This document shows, piece by piece, positions 43,054 through 52,181 of a DNA stretch of 61,522 bases. Made by a program: the position numbers and the translations under genes. The notes under the pieces are model-generated. The model was not told where the DNA came from. It saw only the letters and a list, made by a program, of their open reading frames with translations, and ran no database searches. Source of the stretch: Bacteroidia bacterium. GTDB lineage: Bacteria; Bacteroidota; Bacteroidia; Bacteroidales; VadinHA17. The first letter of the stretch is position 1. Each line of letters begins with the position of its first letter. Where the stretch lies: positions 1-61,522 of the forward strand of contig JAPLDX010000081.1 in NCBI GenBank assembly GCA_026391215.1, written 5' to 3'.

Positions 43054-43826
43054 CACAAAGCACATCGTACCGTAGGATCCTTCACAAGATGGGGTATTAT
43101 GACTACCAGCACGGACTGATTTGTCGTCATCTTAAGCAGCAGGGCGGGTGGAACAGCCATCTGGAACGTTGCAGAAGCCTGATCCTGAAGGCTCTTGATA
43201 TCCATAAGCCTGACAGGGTAACGGTTCTTGGCAGCGGATGGCTGTTGGAGCTTCCCCTTGCCGAAATGATTGAAAGAACAGGGAAGGTAGTTCTAATCGA
43301 TATTATTCATCCGCCCGGGGTATACAGCCAGACTGCAGGAATGGACAGGATCAGCGTGGTAGAACAGGATGTCACCGGGGGATTGATTGAAGAGGTATGG
43401 GAGAAAGCAGGAAAGCGCACATTCCTGAACAGGCTACCGTCAATCAGTCAGATCATTATACCTGAATATCAGCCGGATGAAGATCCAGGGATGGTCATTT
43501 CCCTGAATATTCTTACACAGCTCGAGTTCCTGCCGCTCAAATTATTAAGGGCTAAGACAAAAACAACGGAATCAGAACTGCTCCGGTTGAGGGAAGAGAT
43601 ACAAAATAACCATATCCGATTCCTGATGAAGCACAGGTCAGTGCTTATTACTGATGTCGCCGAAATTTTTACTGAAGATTCCGGAAAAACTACAGAAGAA
43701 AAAACTGCATTGGTACAATTGCCTTCGGGAAAGGTTTCAGAAGAATGGATATGGGATTTTGATCTGATATCCTCCGATTATAATAAAAAGAGATCAGTAC
43801 TGAAGGTTTATGCTGTGATTTTCTGA
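43050..43826 (+). CDS. Methyltransferase-like protein, function unknown
   Basis: A 258-residue soluble protein. VTVLGSGWLLELPLAEMI followed by VVLIDIIHPPGV resembles motif I and the acidic loop of class I SAM-dependent methyltransferases. The downstream region VISLNILTQLEFLPLKLL could be motif IV. No substrate-specific signature was recognised, and the similarity is limited, so a non-catalytic Rossmann protein is possible. It overlaps plsC by four bases and ends the run that began with hpt. Confidence 0.6.
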   Translation: MTQSTSYRRILHKMGYYDYQHGLICRHLKQQGGWNSHLERCRSLILKALDIHKPDRVTVLGSGWLLELPLAEMIERTGKVVLIDIIHPPGVYSQTAGMDRISVVEQDVTGGLIEEVWEKAGKRTFLNRLPSISQIIIPEYQPDEDPGMVISLNILTQLEFLPLKLLRAKTKTTESELLRLREEIQNNHIRFLMKHRSVLITDVAEIFTEDSGKTTEEKTALVQLPSGKVSEEWIWDFDLISSDYNKKRSVLKVYAVIF

Positions 43827-43950
43827 CCGGCTTTTATCAACACTCCTGCATCTGATGTAATTATCATTCTATCAGCTAAATATTTTTTACACTGTCTTTT
43901 TGTCATCCCGGGCTTTGACAAAATAAGACTCATTGTTGAAAAATTGCCTT

Positions 43951-43979
43951 ATTGTGACAACTCTATTTGACTATATTTG
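43951..43979 (+). promoter_or_regulatory. Candidate parE promoter
   Basis: TATATTTG at 43972-43979 is an exact -7 match, 17 bp before the parE ATG at 43997. ATTG at 43951, 17 bp upstream of the box, could serve as a weak -33 element. It lies in the 170-bp gap that separates two co-directional runs. Confidence 0.5.
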
Positions 43980-43996
43980 CGCAAAAATTCTGAAAA

Positions 43997-45844
43997 ATGT
44001 CGGTTGTTGGATATTCTGAAGAACACATTAAAACCCTTGAATGGAGAGAACATATCCGGTTGAGACCTGGTATGTACATAGGAAAGCTGGGTGATGGTTC
44101 GTCACAGGATGATGGCATATATGTTCTGCTGAAAGAGGTGATGGATAATGCCGTCGATGAGTATATGATGGGCTTCGGCAAGAAGATTGATGTCTCGATA
44201 ATCGGCAAAGAAGTAAGAGTGCGCGACTATGGACGCGGTATTCCGCTAGGTAAAGTCATCGATGCCGTGGCAAAGATGAATACCGGGGCAAAATATGATT
44301 CAAAAGCATTTAAGAAATCTGTAGGTTTGAACGGTGTGGGAGTGAAGGCAGTAAATGCCCTCTCTTCAAAATTTGTAATCAGGTCAATTCGTGACGGGCA
44401 GATAAAGGTCACCGAGTTTGAACATGGAAATATATTAAAGGACCATCCGCAAAAGACCACTAATGAGGAAAACGGCGTTGAGGTGATCTTTCAGCCCGAT
44501 GAAGGAATGTTCGGCAATTATTTTTATATATCGGAATACGTTGATAATTTGTTGAAAAACTACGTATATCTTAACTCCGGACTTGTAATAAATTTCAACG
44601 GAAACAAATTCTTTTCCAGGAACGGCCTTGTTGACCTTCTGAATGAAAACATGAGCAAGGAGGGACTTTATCCCCTGATTCATCTGACAGGCGAAGACAT
44701 TGAGATCGCATTAACACACGGACTACAATACGGAGAAGATTACTACAGCTTCGTGAATGGTCAGCATACAACACAGGGAGGCACCCATCTCTCTTCATTT
44801 AAGGAAGCTGTTATCAAAACGATAAAGGAGTTTTACAAAAAGGATTATGATCCTGCTGACGTTCGTTCATCAATTATTGCAGCAGTAAGCGTAAAAATTG
44901 AGGAGCCGATATTTGAATCACAGACAAAAACAAAGCTGGGTTCGAAGGATATGGGACCGGAAGGACCATCTGTCAGGACATTCATTATGGATTTCATCAA
45001 GAAGCACCTCGATGATTATCTTCATAAAAATCCTGACACAGCAGAGATCCTGCTTAAAAAAATTCAGGATTCAGAAAAGGAGAGGAAAGCTATTTCATCG
45101 ATACAGAAGCTGGCAAGGGAGAGAGCTAAAAAGGTGAGTCTCCATAATAAGAAGCTGAGAGACTGCAGGATACATTATAATACGAATGATGCCGATAAGC
45201 TTGATTCAACAATTTTCATTACCGAGGGCGATTCAGCAAGCGGCTCAATAACCAAATCCAGAAATGTCGAGACACAGGCAGTTTTCAGTCTTCGCGGCAA
45301 GCCTCTCAACTCATTCGGACTCACAAAGAAAATAGTTTACGAAAACGAAGAATTTAATCTTCTTCAGGCAGCACTGAATATCGAGGATGGCATTGAAAAC
45401 TTGCGTTACAATAATGTGGTGGTAGCCACAGATGCTGATGTTGATGGCATGCATATCAGGTTGCTGCTTCTTACCTTTTTCCTGCAATTCTTTCCCGACC
45501 TTGTAAGGAAAGGGCATGTCTATATACTTCAAACTCCTTTGTTCAGGGTAAGAAATAAGAAAGAAACCAGATACTGCTATTCTCCTGAAGAAAAAAATAA
45601 AGCGATAGCTGCGCTCGGACCAAATCCGGAGATAACAAGATTCAAGGGGCTTGGAGAAATATCTCCGGATGAATTCATACATTTCATAGGTAAAGACATG
45701 CGGCTTGAACCCGTAAGAATGAGAAAAACTGATACAGTGAATGGTTATCTTGAGTTTTATATGGGGAAGAATACTCCTGAAAGACAGGATTTTATAATTG
45801 ATAATTTGAGAATCGAGGAAGATAAAATCGAGGAAGAAATCTGA
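43997..45844 (+). CDS. parE: DNA topoisomerase IV subunit B (GyrB/ParE type)
   Basis: A 615-residue type IIA topoisomerase ATPase subunit. The GHKL ATPase starts [10 protein letters not shown], then [13 protein letters not shown] (magnesium-binding Asn), [10 protein letters not shown] and [13 protein letters not shown]. The Toprim domain has [11 protein letters not shown] and [14 protein letters not shown]. Length and the tight linkage to a GyrA/ParC-type gene (22 bp) fit the ParE of Bacteroidota rather than the longer GyrB. The QTK loop is visible as [10 protein letters not shown]. Confidence 0.93.
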   Translation: MSVVGYSEEHIKTLEWREHIRLRPGMYIGKLGDGSSQDDGIYVLLKEVMDNAVDEYMMGFGKKIDVSIIGKEVRVRDYGRGIPLGKVIDAVAKMNTGAKYDSKAFKKSVGLNGVGVKAVNALSSKFVIRSIRDGQIKVTEFEHGNILKDHPQKTTNEENGVEVIFQPDEGMFGNYFYISEYVDNLLKNYVYLNSGLVINFNGNKFFSRNGLVDLLNENMSKEGLYPLIHLTGEDIEIALTHGLQYGEDYYSFVNGQHTTQGGTHLSSFKEAVIKTIKEFYKKDYDPADVRSSIIAAVSVKIEEPIFESQTKTKLGSKDMGPEGPSVRTFIMDFIKKHLDDYLHKNPDTAEILLKKIQDSEKERKAISSIQKLARERAKKVSLHNKKLRDCRIHYNTNDADKLDSTIFITEGDSASGSITKSRNVETQAVFSLRGKPLNSFGLTKKIVYENEEFNLLQAALNIEDGIENLRYNNVVVATDADVDGMHIRLLLLTFFLQFFPDLVRKGHVYILQTPLFRVRNKKETRYCYSPEEKNKAIAALGPNPEITRFKGLGEISPDEFIHFIGKDMRLEPVRMRKTDTVNGYLEFYMGKNTPERQDFIIDNLRIEEDKIEEEI

Positions 45845-45866
45845 CAGATTTCCGTGAAGGTATGAT

Positions 45867-48482
45867 ATGTCTATGGAAGAAATGGATCTTGATATTGACG
45901 GAATTGAAGGTGGAGACAATGTAAAGGAAGGTCCGGCGGCCCTTCATACTGTAACCGCACTCTCAGGGATGTACCAGGACTGGTTCCTGGATTATGCTTC
46001 TTATGTTATTCTTGAACGTGCGGTTCCTGATCTTTTTGACGGACTTAAGCCAGTTCAGAGGCGCATCCTTCATTCAATGAAGCGGATGGATGATGGACGT
46101 TTCAGTAAAGTTGCCAATATAATCGGACATACAATGCAGTTCCACCCTCACGGAGATGCATCAATAGGAGATGCACTGGTGCAGTTGGGACAAAAGGAAC
46201 TCCTTATTGATACGCAGGGAAACTGGGGCAATGTTCTTACAGGTGACGGTGCAGCCGCACCAAGATATATAGAGGCCCGGCTTTCAAAGTTTGCTCATGA
46301 TGTGGTATTCAATCCGAAAACTACTGAATGGAAGCTTTCATATGACGGGAGGAACAAGGAACCTGTGACATTGCCTGTCAAATTTCCTCTGCTCCTCGCA
46401 ATGGGAGTTGAGGGAATTGCCGTAGGCCTTGCTTCAAAAATACTGCCTCATAATTTCATTGAACTGATTGATGCAACTATCAATTATCTGCAGGGCAAGG
46501 AATTTGAAATTTATCCCGATTTCCCGACAGGCGGGATGATCGACGTTTCCAGATATAATGACGGACAGAGGGGCGGCGTGGTGAAAGTAAGGGCAAAAAT
46601 TGAGAAGATCGACAAAAAGGCACTTGTCATAACTGAAATACCTTTTGGTAAAACAACCACCTCCCTCATTGAATCCATTATCAAGGCAAATGAGAAAGGG
46701 AAGATAAAGATCCGGAAGATTGACGATAATACTTCGGCAAAAGTGGAGATCGTGGTTCATCTTTTGCCGGGCGTATCACCCGATAAGACCATCGACGCTC
46801 TCTATGCGCTGACAGATTGCGAATATTCCATCTCTCCAAATACCTGCGTCATTACCGGCAAGAAGCCATCATTCATGGGAGTAAGCACTATCCTGAAACA
46901 TTCTGCCGACAGAACGGTTGAAATGCTGAAGGCTGAACTTGAGATAAGGAAGCGTGAATTGCAGGAAGAGTGGCATATGTCATCACTCGAAAAGATCTTC
47001 ATTGAGAAAAAGATCTATCGTGATATTGAAGAGTGTGAAACATGGGAAGCAGTGATTGAAGCTATTGACAACGGTCTTAAGCCCTACAAAAAGAAATTAT
47101 TGAGGGAAGTCACAAAAGAAGATATAATCAAGCTCACCGAAATTAAAATCAAGAGGATATCAAAGTACGATGCTAAAAAGGCCAATGAGCTTATCAAGGG
47201 AATTGAAGCAGAGCTGGAAGAGGTGAAGAATCATCTTAGTAATATTGTGCCTTTTACCATCAATTATTTCAAGCAGATTAAGAAAAAATATGCAAAGGGC
47301 AGGGAAAGGAAGACAGAGATCAGGGGCTTTGATACCATCCAGGCAACCAAGGTTATTGCAAACAATGCAAAACTATATATAAACTACAAGGAAGGATTCA
47401 TAGGAACAGGTCTGAAAAAGGATGAATTCGTATGTGATTGTTCCGATATAGATGATGTACTGATTATAAGGAAAGATGGTATTTATCTTATCACCAGGGT
47501 TGCTGACAAAGTATTTGTAGGGAATGACATTCTCTATGCACAGGTGTTCCTTAAAAATGATGAGCGAACAATATATAACATTGTTTACCAGGATGGCAAG
47601 GATGGACCTCTGCTTGCAAAACGCTGTGCAATAACAGGTTTGACGCGCGACAAGGAATATAATATCACAAGAGGCACCCCCGGCTCCAAAATTGTATATT
47701 TCAGCGCCAACCCCAATGGTGAAGCAGAAGTAATAAAGGTTCACCATAAGCCAAAAGCACGTCTGAAAAAACTCATTTTTGAATTTGATTTCGGACAGCT
47801 TAATATCAAAGGAAAGTCCTCAATGGGGAATATCCTGACGAAGAATGCTGTTCATAAAATAGCCCTTCAGGAGAAAGGACTTTCAACACTCGGAGGAAGG
47901 AAAATATGGTTCGATGATTCCGTTTTCAGGCTTAATGATGATAACAGGGGAAATTACCTTGGAGAATTCAGCGCTGATGACAAGATACTTATAATTACAA
48001 AAAGCGGATTCTTCAGACTTACTAGTTTTGACCTGTCAAATCATTTTGAGGAAAATATACTTGTGATTGAGAAATTCAGGCCGGGAAAGGTATATTCTGC
48101 CGTGTACTGGGATGCAGAGCAGAAGTTTTATTACCTCAAAAGATTCATGATTGAGGAATCGGAAAAACCGCTTTGCTTCATAAATGAAGATCCGGAATCC
48201 AGGCTCGTAAGCATCACAGAAGTTGAATATCCTCGATTGGAGATCCATTTCGGAGGCAAGCACAAAAGCCGTGATGCCGAGATCATAGAAGTTGCTGAAT
48301 TCATTGGAGTGAAGAGTTTTAAGGCCAAAGGTAAAAGGCTTACAAGCTTCACTGTTGAAAATATCCAGGAAATTCAACCTGTGGTAAAGAAAGAGAGCGC
48401 ACCGGCAGAACCGGGAACAGATGATGAAGAACCCTCTGCTTCAACACATGAAGATCCTGCCCAGATGAAGCTTGAATTATGA
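45867..48482 (+). CDS. parC: DNA topoisomerase IV subunit A (GyrA/ParC type)
   Basis: An 871-residue cleavage subunit. DYASYVILERAVPDLFDGLKPVQRRILHSM begins the breakage-reunion domain (given here in part: AVPDLFDGLKPVQRRIL). HPHGDASIGDALVQL and AAPRYIEARLSKFA follow, the latter with the active-site tyrosine. A coiled-coil section runs at about 340-470, and a C-terminal beta-pinwheel-like domain at about 480-830. The tail of about 30 residues is acidic and low-complexity. ParC is preferred over GyrA by its pairing with parE. The stop overlaps the aroK ATG (ATGA). Confidence 0.92.
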   Translation: MSMEEMDLDIDGIEGGDNVKEGPAALHTVTALSGMYQDWFLDYASYVILERAVPDLFDGLKPVQRRILHSMKRMDDGRFSKVANIIGHTMQFHPHGDASIGDALVQLGQKELLIDTQGNWGNVLTGDGAAAPRYIEARLSKFAHDVVFNPKTTEWKLSYDGRNKEPVTLPVKFPLLLAMGVEGIAVGLASKILPHNFIELIDATINYLQGKEFEIYPDFPTGGMIDVSRYNDGQRGGVVKVRAKIEKIDKKALVITEIPFGKTTTSLIESIIKANEKGKIKIRKIDDNTSAKVEIVVHLLPGVSPDKTIDALYALTDCEYSISPNTCVITGKKPSFMGVSTILKHSADRTVEMLKAELEIRKRELQEEWHMSSLEKIFIEKKIYRDIEECETWEAVIEAIDNGLKPYKKKLLREVTKEDIIKLTEIKIKRISKYDAKKANELIKGIEAELEEVKNHLSNIVPFTINYFKQIKKKYAKGRERKTEIRGFDTIQATKVIANNAKLYINYKEGFIGTGLKKDEFVCDCSDIDDVLIIRKDGIYLITRVADKVFVGNDILYAQVFLKNDERTIYNIVYQDGKDGPLLAKRCAITGLTRDKEYNITRGTPGSKIVYFSANPNGEAEVIKVHHKPKARLKKLIFEFDFGQLNIKGKSSMGNILTKNAVHKIALQEKGLSTLGGRKIWFDDSVFRLNDDNRGNYLGEFSADDKILIITKSGFFRLTSFDLSNHFEENILVIEKFRPGKVYSAVYWDAEQKFYYLKRFMIEESEKPLCFINEDPESRLVSITEVEYPRLEIHFGGKHKSRDAEIIEVAEFIGVKSFKAKGKRLTSFTVENIQEIQPVVKKESAPAEPGTDDEEPSASTHEDPAQMKLEL

Positions 48483-49006
48483 TGTCCAAAAACAACCTGA
48501 TATATATTATAGGTTTTATGGGTAGCGGGAAATCAACCGCAGGGAAAAGACTTGCTTCATCGCTGGGATGGTCATTCATTGACCTTGACCGGAAAATAGA
48601 GGAGAGGGCAGGAAAGACAATTCCGCAGATCTTTTCACAGGATGGCGAAGATCATTTCCGTGCTGTTGAAGCCGATGTCCTTAAAAGCATGGGCTCACTG
48701 TTTGAGACAGTAATATCAACAGGTGGTGGTACTCCATGTCATGGTGACAATATGGAGTATATGCTTAAAACAGGATTGACAGTTTACCTGAAATTGACAC
48801 CGGAACAGCTTACAAGACGGCTTCTTAATTCAACTGGTGAAAGACCGTTGCTGAAAAATGTCCCGGATGACAAGCTGCCTCTCTTTATTGAAGAAAAACT
48901 AGCTTTTCGTGAAAAATGGTACAGCAAGGCTGATATAATTCTTGAAGGAATTGATCTGGATACAAGCATTTTATGCTCAAGAATAAAAGCCAGCCAATCA
49001 AGTTGA
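48479..49006 (+). CDS. aroK: Shikimate kinase
   Basis: A 175-residue kinase for shikimate 3-phosphate, in the pathway to aromatic amino acids. The P-loop GFMGSGKSTAGKRLA is at about 12-26, and SFIDLDRKIEERAG, HFRAVE and STGGGTPCH bind shikimate. RPLL is the lid. It overlaps parC by four bases. ATGATG offers two starts; the first is used. No other aro gene is nearby. Confidence 0.94.
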   Translation: MMSKNNLIYIIGFMGSGKSTAGKRLASSLGWSFIDLDRKIEERAGKTIPQIFSQDGEDHFRAVEADVLKSMGSLFETVISTGGGTPCHGDNMEYMLKTGLTVYLKLTPEQLTRRLLNSTGERPLLKNVPDDKLPLFIEEKLAFREKWYSKADIILEGIDLDTSILCSRIKASQSS

Positions 49007-49142
49007 AATTTTCCTATCCCGTTTTTTTCTTATTATTTAACGGACTTCTTTTTCTGTTAGTTCGAAAAAAACTGAATTGAAGACATGTTAAATGATATTA
49101 ATTGCTAACTTTATTGTGATTAAATAAAAACGGAATAATTTT

Positions 49143-52100
49143 ATGCGTGACAGATTGTTCAAACTCCTTGGAATTGAATCCGGCGAGGAGTCGATGGTGT
49201 CAATACTGCTAGCACAATCTGTTTTTCTGGGCATATTTTTTGGCGCCTTCGACATCAGTGCCCATTCTCTTTTTCTCTCAATTTTTGACGAAAAGATGAT
49301 GGCTAGGGGATATGTTGTCTCCGGTCTGGCGGGTATTATACTTACATCTCTCTATACCGGGTTGCAGACAAGGATGCGCTTCAAGAATTTTGCAATTATA
49401 AACCTTGTATTTGTAACCATCCTTACACTGATACTCTGGATACTCCTGCTTCTTAATCCTGCAAAATGGGTGATCTTCCTTGTTTTTATAATGCTCGGGC
49501 CTTTGAATATACTGGCTATGCTGGGCTTTTGGGGAACGGCAGGACGTTTATTCACACTCCGGCAGGGCAAACGACTTTTCGGACTCATTGATGTGGGAAT
49601 GATATTGGGAATAATCATCAGCTGTTATGCAATCCCGATAATCCTGTCGTTCAATTTCAAGGCCCATAATATTCTAATTATCAGTGCCGCTGCTGTTTTG
49701 ACCGGCAGTATTATACAGATCATAATCGGAAATCGCTTTCCGCTTACATCAGGCAAGGGTGAAAAGGGGACAGAACCAAAGGAAAAGAAAAGATCCGTAA
49801 CTGCTCTTTTCCGTTCAGATCCCTACATAAGGATTATGGGGATATTCATTGCACTCTCTGTAATGACTGCCTTTTTCGTTCAATATTCATTCATGGCCGT
49901 TACCAGGGAGCAATATCCGTCCGGAGAAGATATGGCACGTTTCCTGGGTCTGTTTACAGGGAGTATGATGATATTTACCCTGCTTATCAAGCTATTTGTA
50001 TTTTCCTATCTGATAAGAAATTACGGCTTGCGTACATGCCTTGCCATTTCACCCATACTTATCGCAGCCTTTACGCTTATAGCAATTATTATTGGAATGG
50101 CAATGGGATTTACTCCGGCAACAAGCGGATTCTTGCTCTTCTTCATGCTTCTTGCCCTGAGCCGTTTGTTCTCGAAATCTCTAAAGGATTCAATCGAATC
50201 TCCTTCATTCAAAGTGATCTACCAGACAATAGATGAAAAAATACGCTACGAGGTCCAGTCAGCAATGGACGGAACGGTGAATGAAATTGCCGCACTTTCA
50301 TCCGGACTTATACTGGCGGGTCTGGGAGTTTTGAGTTTTGTGAAGCTGATTCATTTCTCATGGGTGCTTTTCGTTATTACCATCATATGGATTTTTGTTG
50401 CTGTAAAATTGTATTCGGAGTACAGGAAATCAATAAAGAAAGCCCTTGAATCAGGAGGGCAGGGAGTGACGGAAGAGACTTCAAGCATGGGGAAGGGTGT
50501 AGTTAACAGCATATTTTCAGCAGATCAGGCCCTGACTGACAATTATCTTAACCTCATATCAGGTGATTTCTCATCTTTTGAAAAAAACAATAACCGCTGG
50601 TTCTTCGAAAAAATACTTGATCAGTCAGAAAGCAGGAATGATCTCAGCTTATTACCGTCATTGAACAGGATCGCTTCAAATAATAATATTGATGAGGAGA
50701 TAAGGCAAAGATCGGTTAAGATAGCTGAGAATCTGAAACATACCTATTCCCCTGATCAGCATGATGAAGATAAATTGTTCTCTGCCAGAAAGATACTTGC
50801 CGATTCGAGACAACCTCAGACCACTCAGATATTAAGGCTCCTGAGGGATAGTAACATTGAATCGAAAGAGCTGGCAATCTTAATGATTGGTAAATTCAAG
50901 CTTAAAGATATGCTGCCTGAAGTATGCGAGTGTCTCAATATCAGGGGACTTGAAGTTCAGGCTGCGAATGTACTCAACAGTTTTGGTGATGAGGCAGGGG
51001 AGGAAATGAGACGATTTTTCCTGGCCTCATCAGGGAATCCTGTTATCAGTAAGACTATTTTGAGACTTCTTGGAAAATACTGCAGCGCAGAAAATGAAGA
51101 ATTCATATTTTCCAGGCTATGGTCAAATTCACGACAGATAAGAGAAGCAGCGCTTGAGTGCCTGGTTAATTGTAAATTCAGAGTGAAAGTTGAGGATATG
51201 GACCGGTTACACCAGCTGATCTCTGATATGATCGGAGTGATGGTCTGGAACATATCAGCAAGGATCAGCATTATAAGAAAAAACAACACTTTCCTCCTGG
51301 AACCATTAAACAGTGAAATTTCCCGCTGGAATGCATTCCTGTTTAAATTGCTCTCAATAGCATATGATGCCGGATCAATAGATAAAATAAAGGAAAACCT
51401 TGAAAACGGGACTGTTGAAAGTGTCAACTATGCGCTTGAGATGATCGATATTGTAATTGATGAGTCAATAAAACCAAAGCTGATCCCGCTTCTTGATGTT
51501 ATTCCTGATGAAGACAAGGTGAAAGCACTGTTCCAGTTTTTCCCGGGTGAAGTACCAGGATACCAGAAGCTGGTTGAAGATATCATTAACAGGGATTATA
51601 ATCTTCTTGGAATATGGATGAGGTCATGTGTCATCAGAAGTTTACCTGTAGTCGAAAATGAAAGTACTGGCGAATCACTGGTAGCGCTTCTTTTCAGCCC
51701 TAAGACAATATTGCAGGAAGAATCTGCAAAGTTATTTTCACGGACAGACAAAAAATTATATACATCTGTGTCAGGCCGGATACCTGTAAGTTTCAAGGAT
51801 CGGCTTGACAGGATAGTTAACGGTGGAATTCCTGACAATGAATTGTTTTATGAAAAAGTAGAATTTCTATCGGAATGCTTTCCGGGATCAGCAAAGGAAG
51901 ATCTGCTTCTGCTTGCAGAATCCTTGTCGTACCTTAAAGATAAAAAACCGGCTGATACAAATATCACAGGAGGTTACATACTGTGGCCGGTACTTTCAGG
52001 GAAACCAGGGAAAGAAGTTATAATAGTCAATGATTCCGTGAAAACAAAAGGGGAATGGCCTTTAAGTGACAGCTTCGATTTCCTGTACCTGCTTCCGCTG

Positions 52101-52181
52101 GAGGCTATTAAGGAATATCATTTCAGGTTTCCTGAAAAATCAGATGAAATAATGAAATATATTGAAATTAATGAAAATTAA
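49143..52181 (+). CDS. Nucleotide-translocase-like carrier with HEAT-like C-terminus
   Basis: A protein of 1012 residues. About 1-430 is a 12-helix membrane domain with features of the ATP/ADP translocase (Npt/Tlc) and MFS families: AFDISAHSLFLSIFDEKMMARGYVVSG, then FTLRQGKRLFGLIDVG and SRLFSKSLKDSIESPSFKVIYQ. About 445-1000 is soluble and helical with HEAT-like repeats (LAILMIGKFKLKDMLPEVCECL, LEVQAANVLNSFGDEAGEEM, REAALECLVNC). This fusion is known in some Bacteroidota and spirochaete-type carriers. The transported substrate is unknown; nucleotide exchange is not shown. It is the first gene of a run, overlapping the HAMP-SpoIIE gene, which suggests one signalling unit. TAACTTTATTG at 49106 is a possible -7 region. 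Confidence 0.8.
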   Translation: MRDRLFKLLGIESGEESMVSILLAQSVFLGIFFGAFDISAHSLFLSIFDEKMMARGYVVSGLAGIILTSLYTGLQTRMRFKNFAIINLVFVTILTLILWILLLLNPAKWVIFLVFIMLGPLNILAMLGFWGTAGRLFTLRQGKRLFGLIDVGMILGIIISCYAIPIILSFNFKAHNILIISAAAVLTGSIIQIIIGNRFPLTSGKGEKGTEPKEKKRSVTALFRSDPYIRIMGIFIALSVMTAFFVQYSFMAVTREQYPSGEDMARFLGLFTGSMMIFTLLIKLFVFSYLIRNYGLRTCLAISPILIAAFTLIAIIIGMAMGFTPATSGFLLFFMLLALSRLFSKSLKDSIESPSFKVIYQTIDEKIRYEVQSAMDGTVNEIAALSSGLILAGLGVLSFVKLIHFSWVLFVITIIWIFVAVKLYSEYRKSIKKALESGGQGVTEETSSMGKGVVNSIFSADQALTDNYLNLISGDFSSFEKNNNRWFFEKILDQSESRNDLSLLPSLNRIASNNNIDEEIRQRSVKIAENLKHTYSPDQHDEDKLFSARKILADSRQPQTTQILRLLRDSNIESKELAILMIGKFKLKDMLPEVCECLNIRGLEVQAANVLNSFGDEAGEEMRRFFLASSGNPVISKTILRLLGKYCSAENEEFIFSRLWSNSRQIREAALECLVNCKFRVKVEDMDRLHQLISDMIGVMVWNISARISIIRKNNTFLLEPLNSEISRWNAFLFKLLSIAYDAGSIDKIKENLENGTVESVNYALEMIDIVIDESIKPKLIPLLDVIPDEDKVKALFQFFPGEVPGYQKLVEDIINRDYNLLGIWMRSCVIRSLPVVENESTGESLVALLFSPKTILQEESAKLFSRTDKKLYTSVSGRIPVSFKDRLDRIVNGGIPDNELFYEKVEFLSECFPGSAKEDLLLLAESLSYLKDKKPADTNITGGYILWPVLSGKPGKEVIIVNDSVKTKGEWPLSDSFDFLYLLPLEAIKEYHFRFPEKSDEIMKYIEINEN

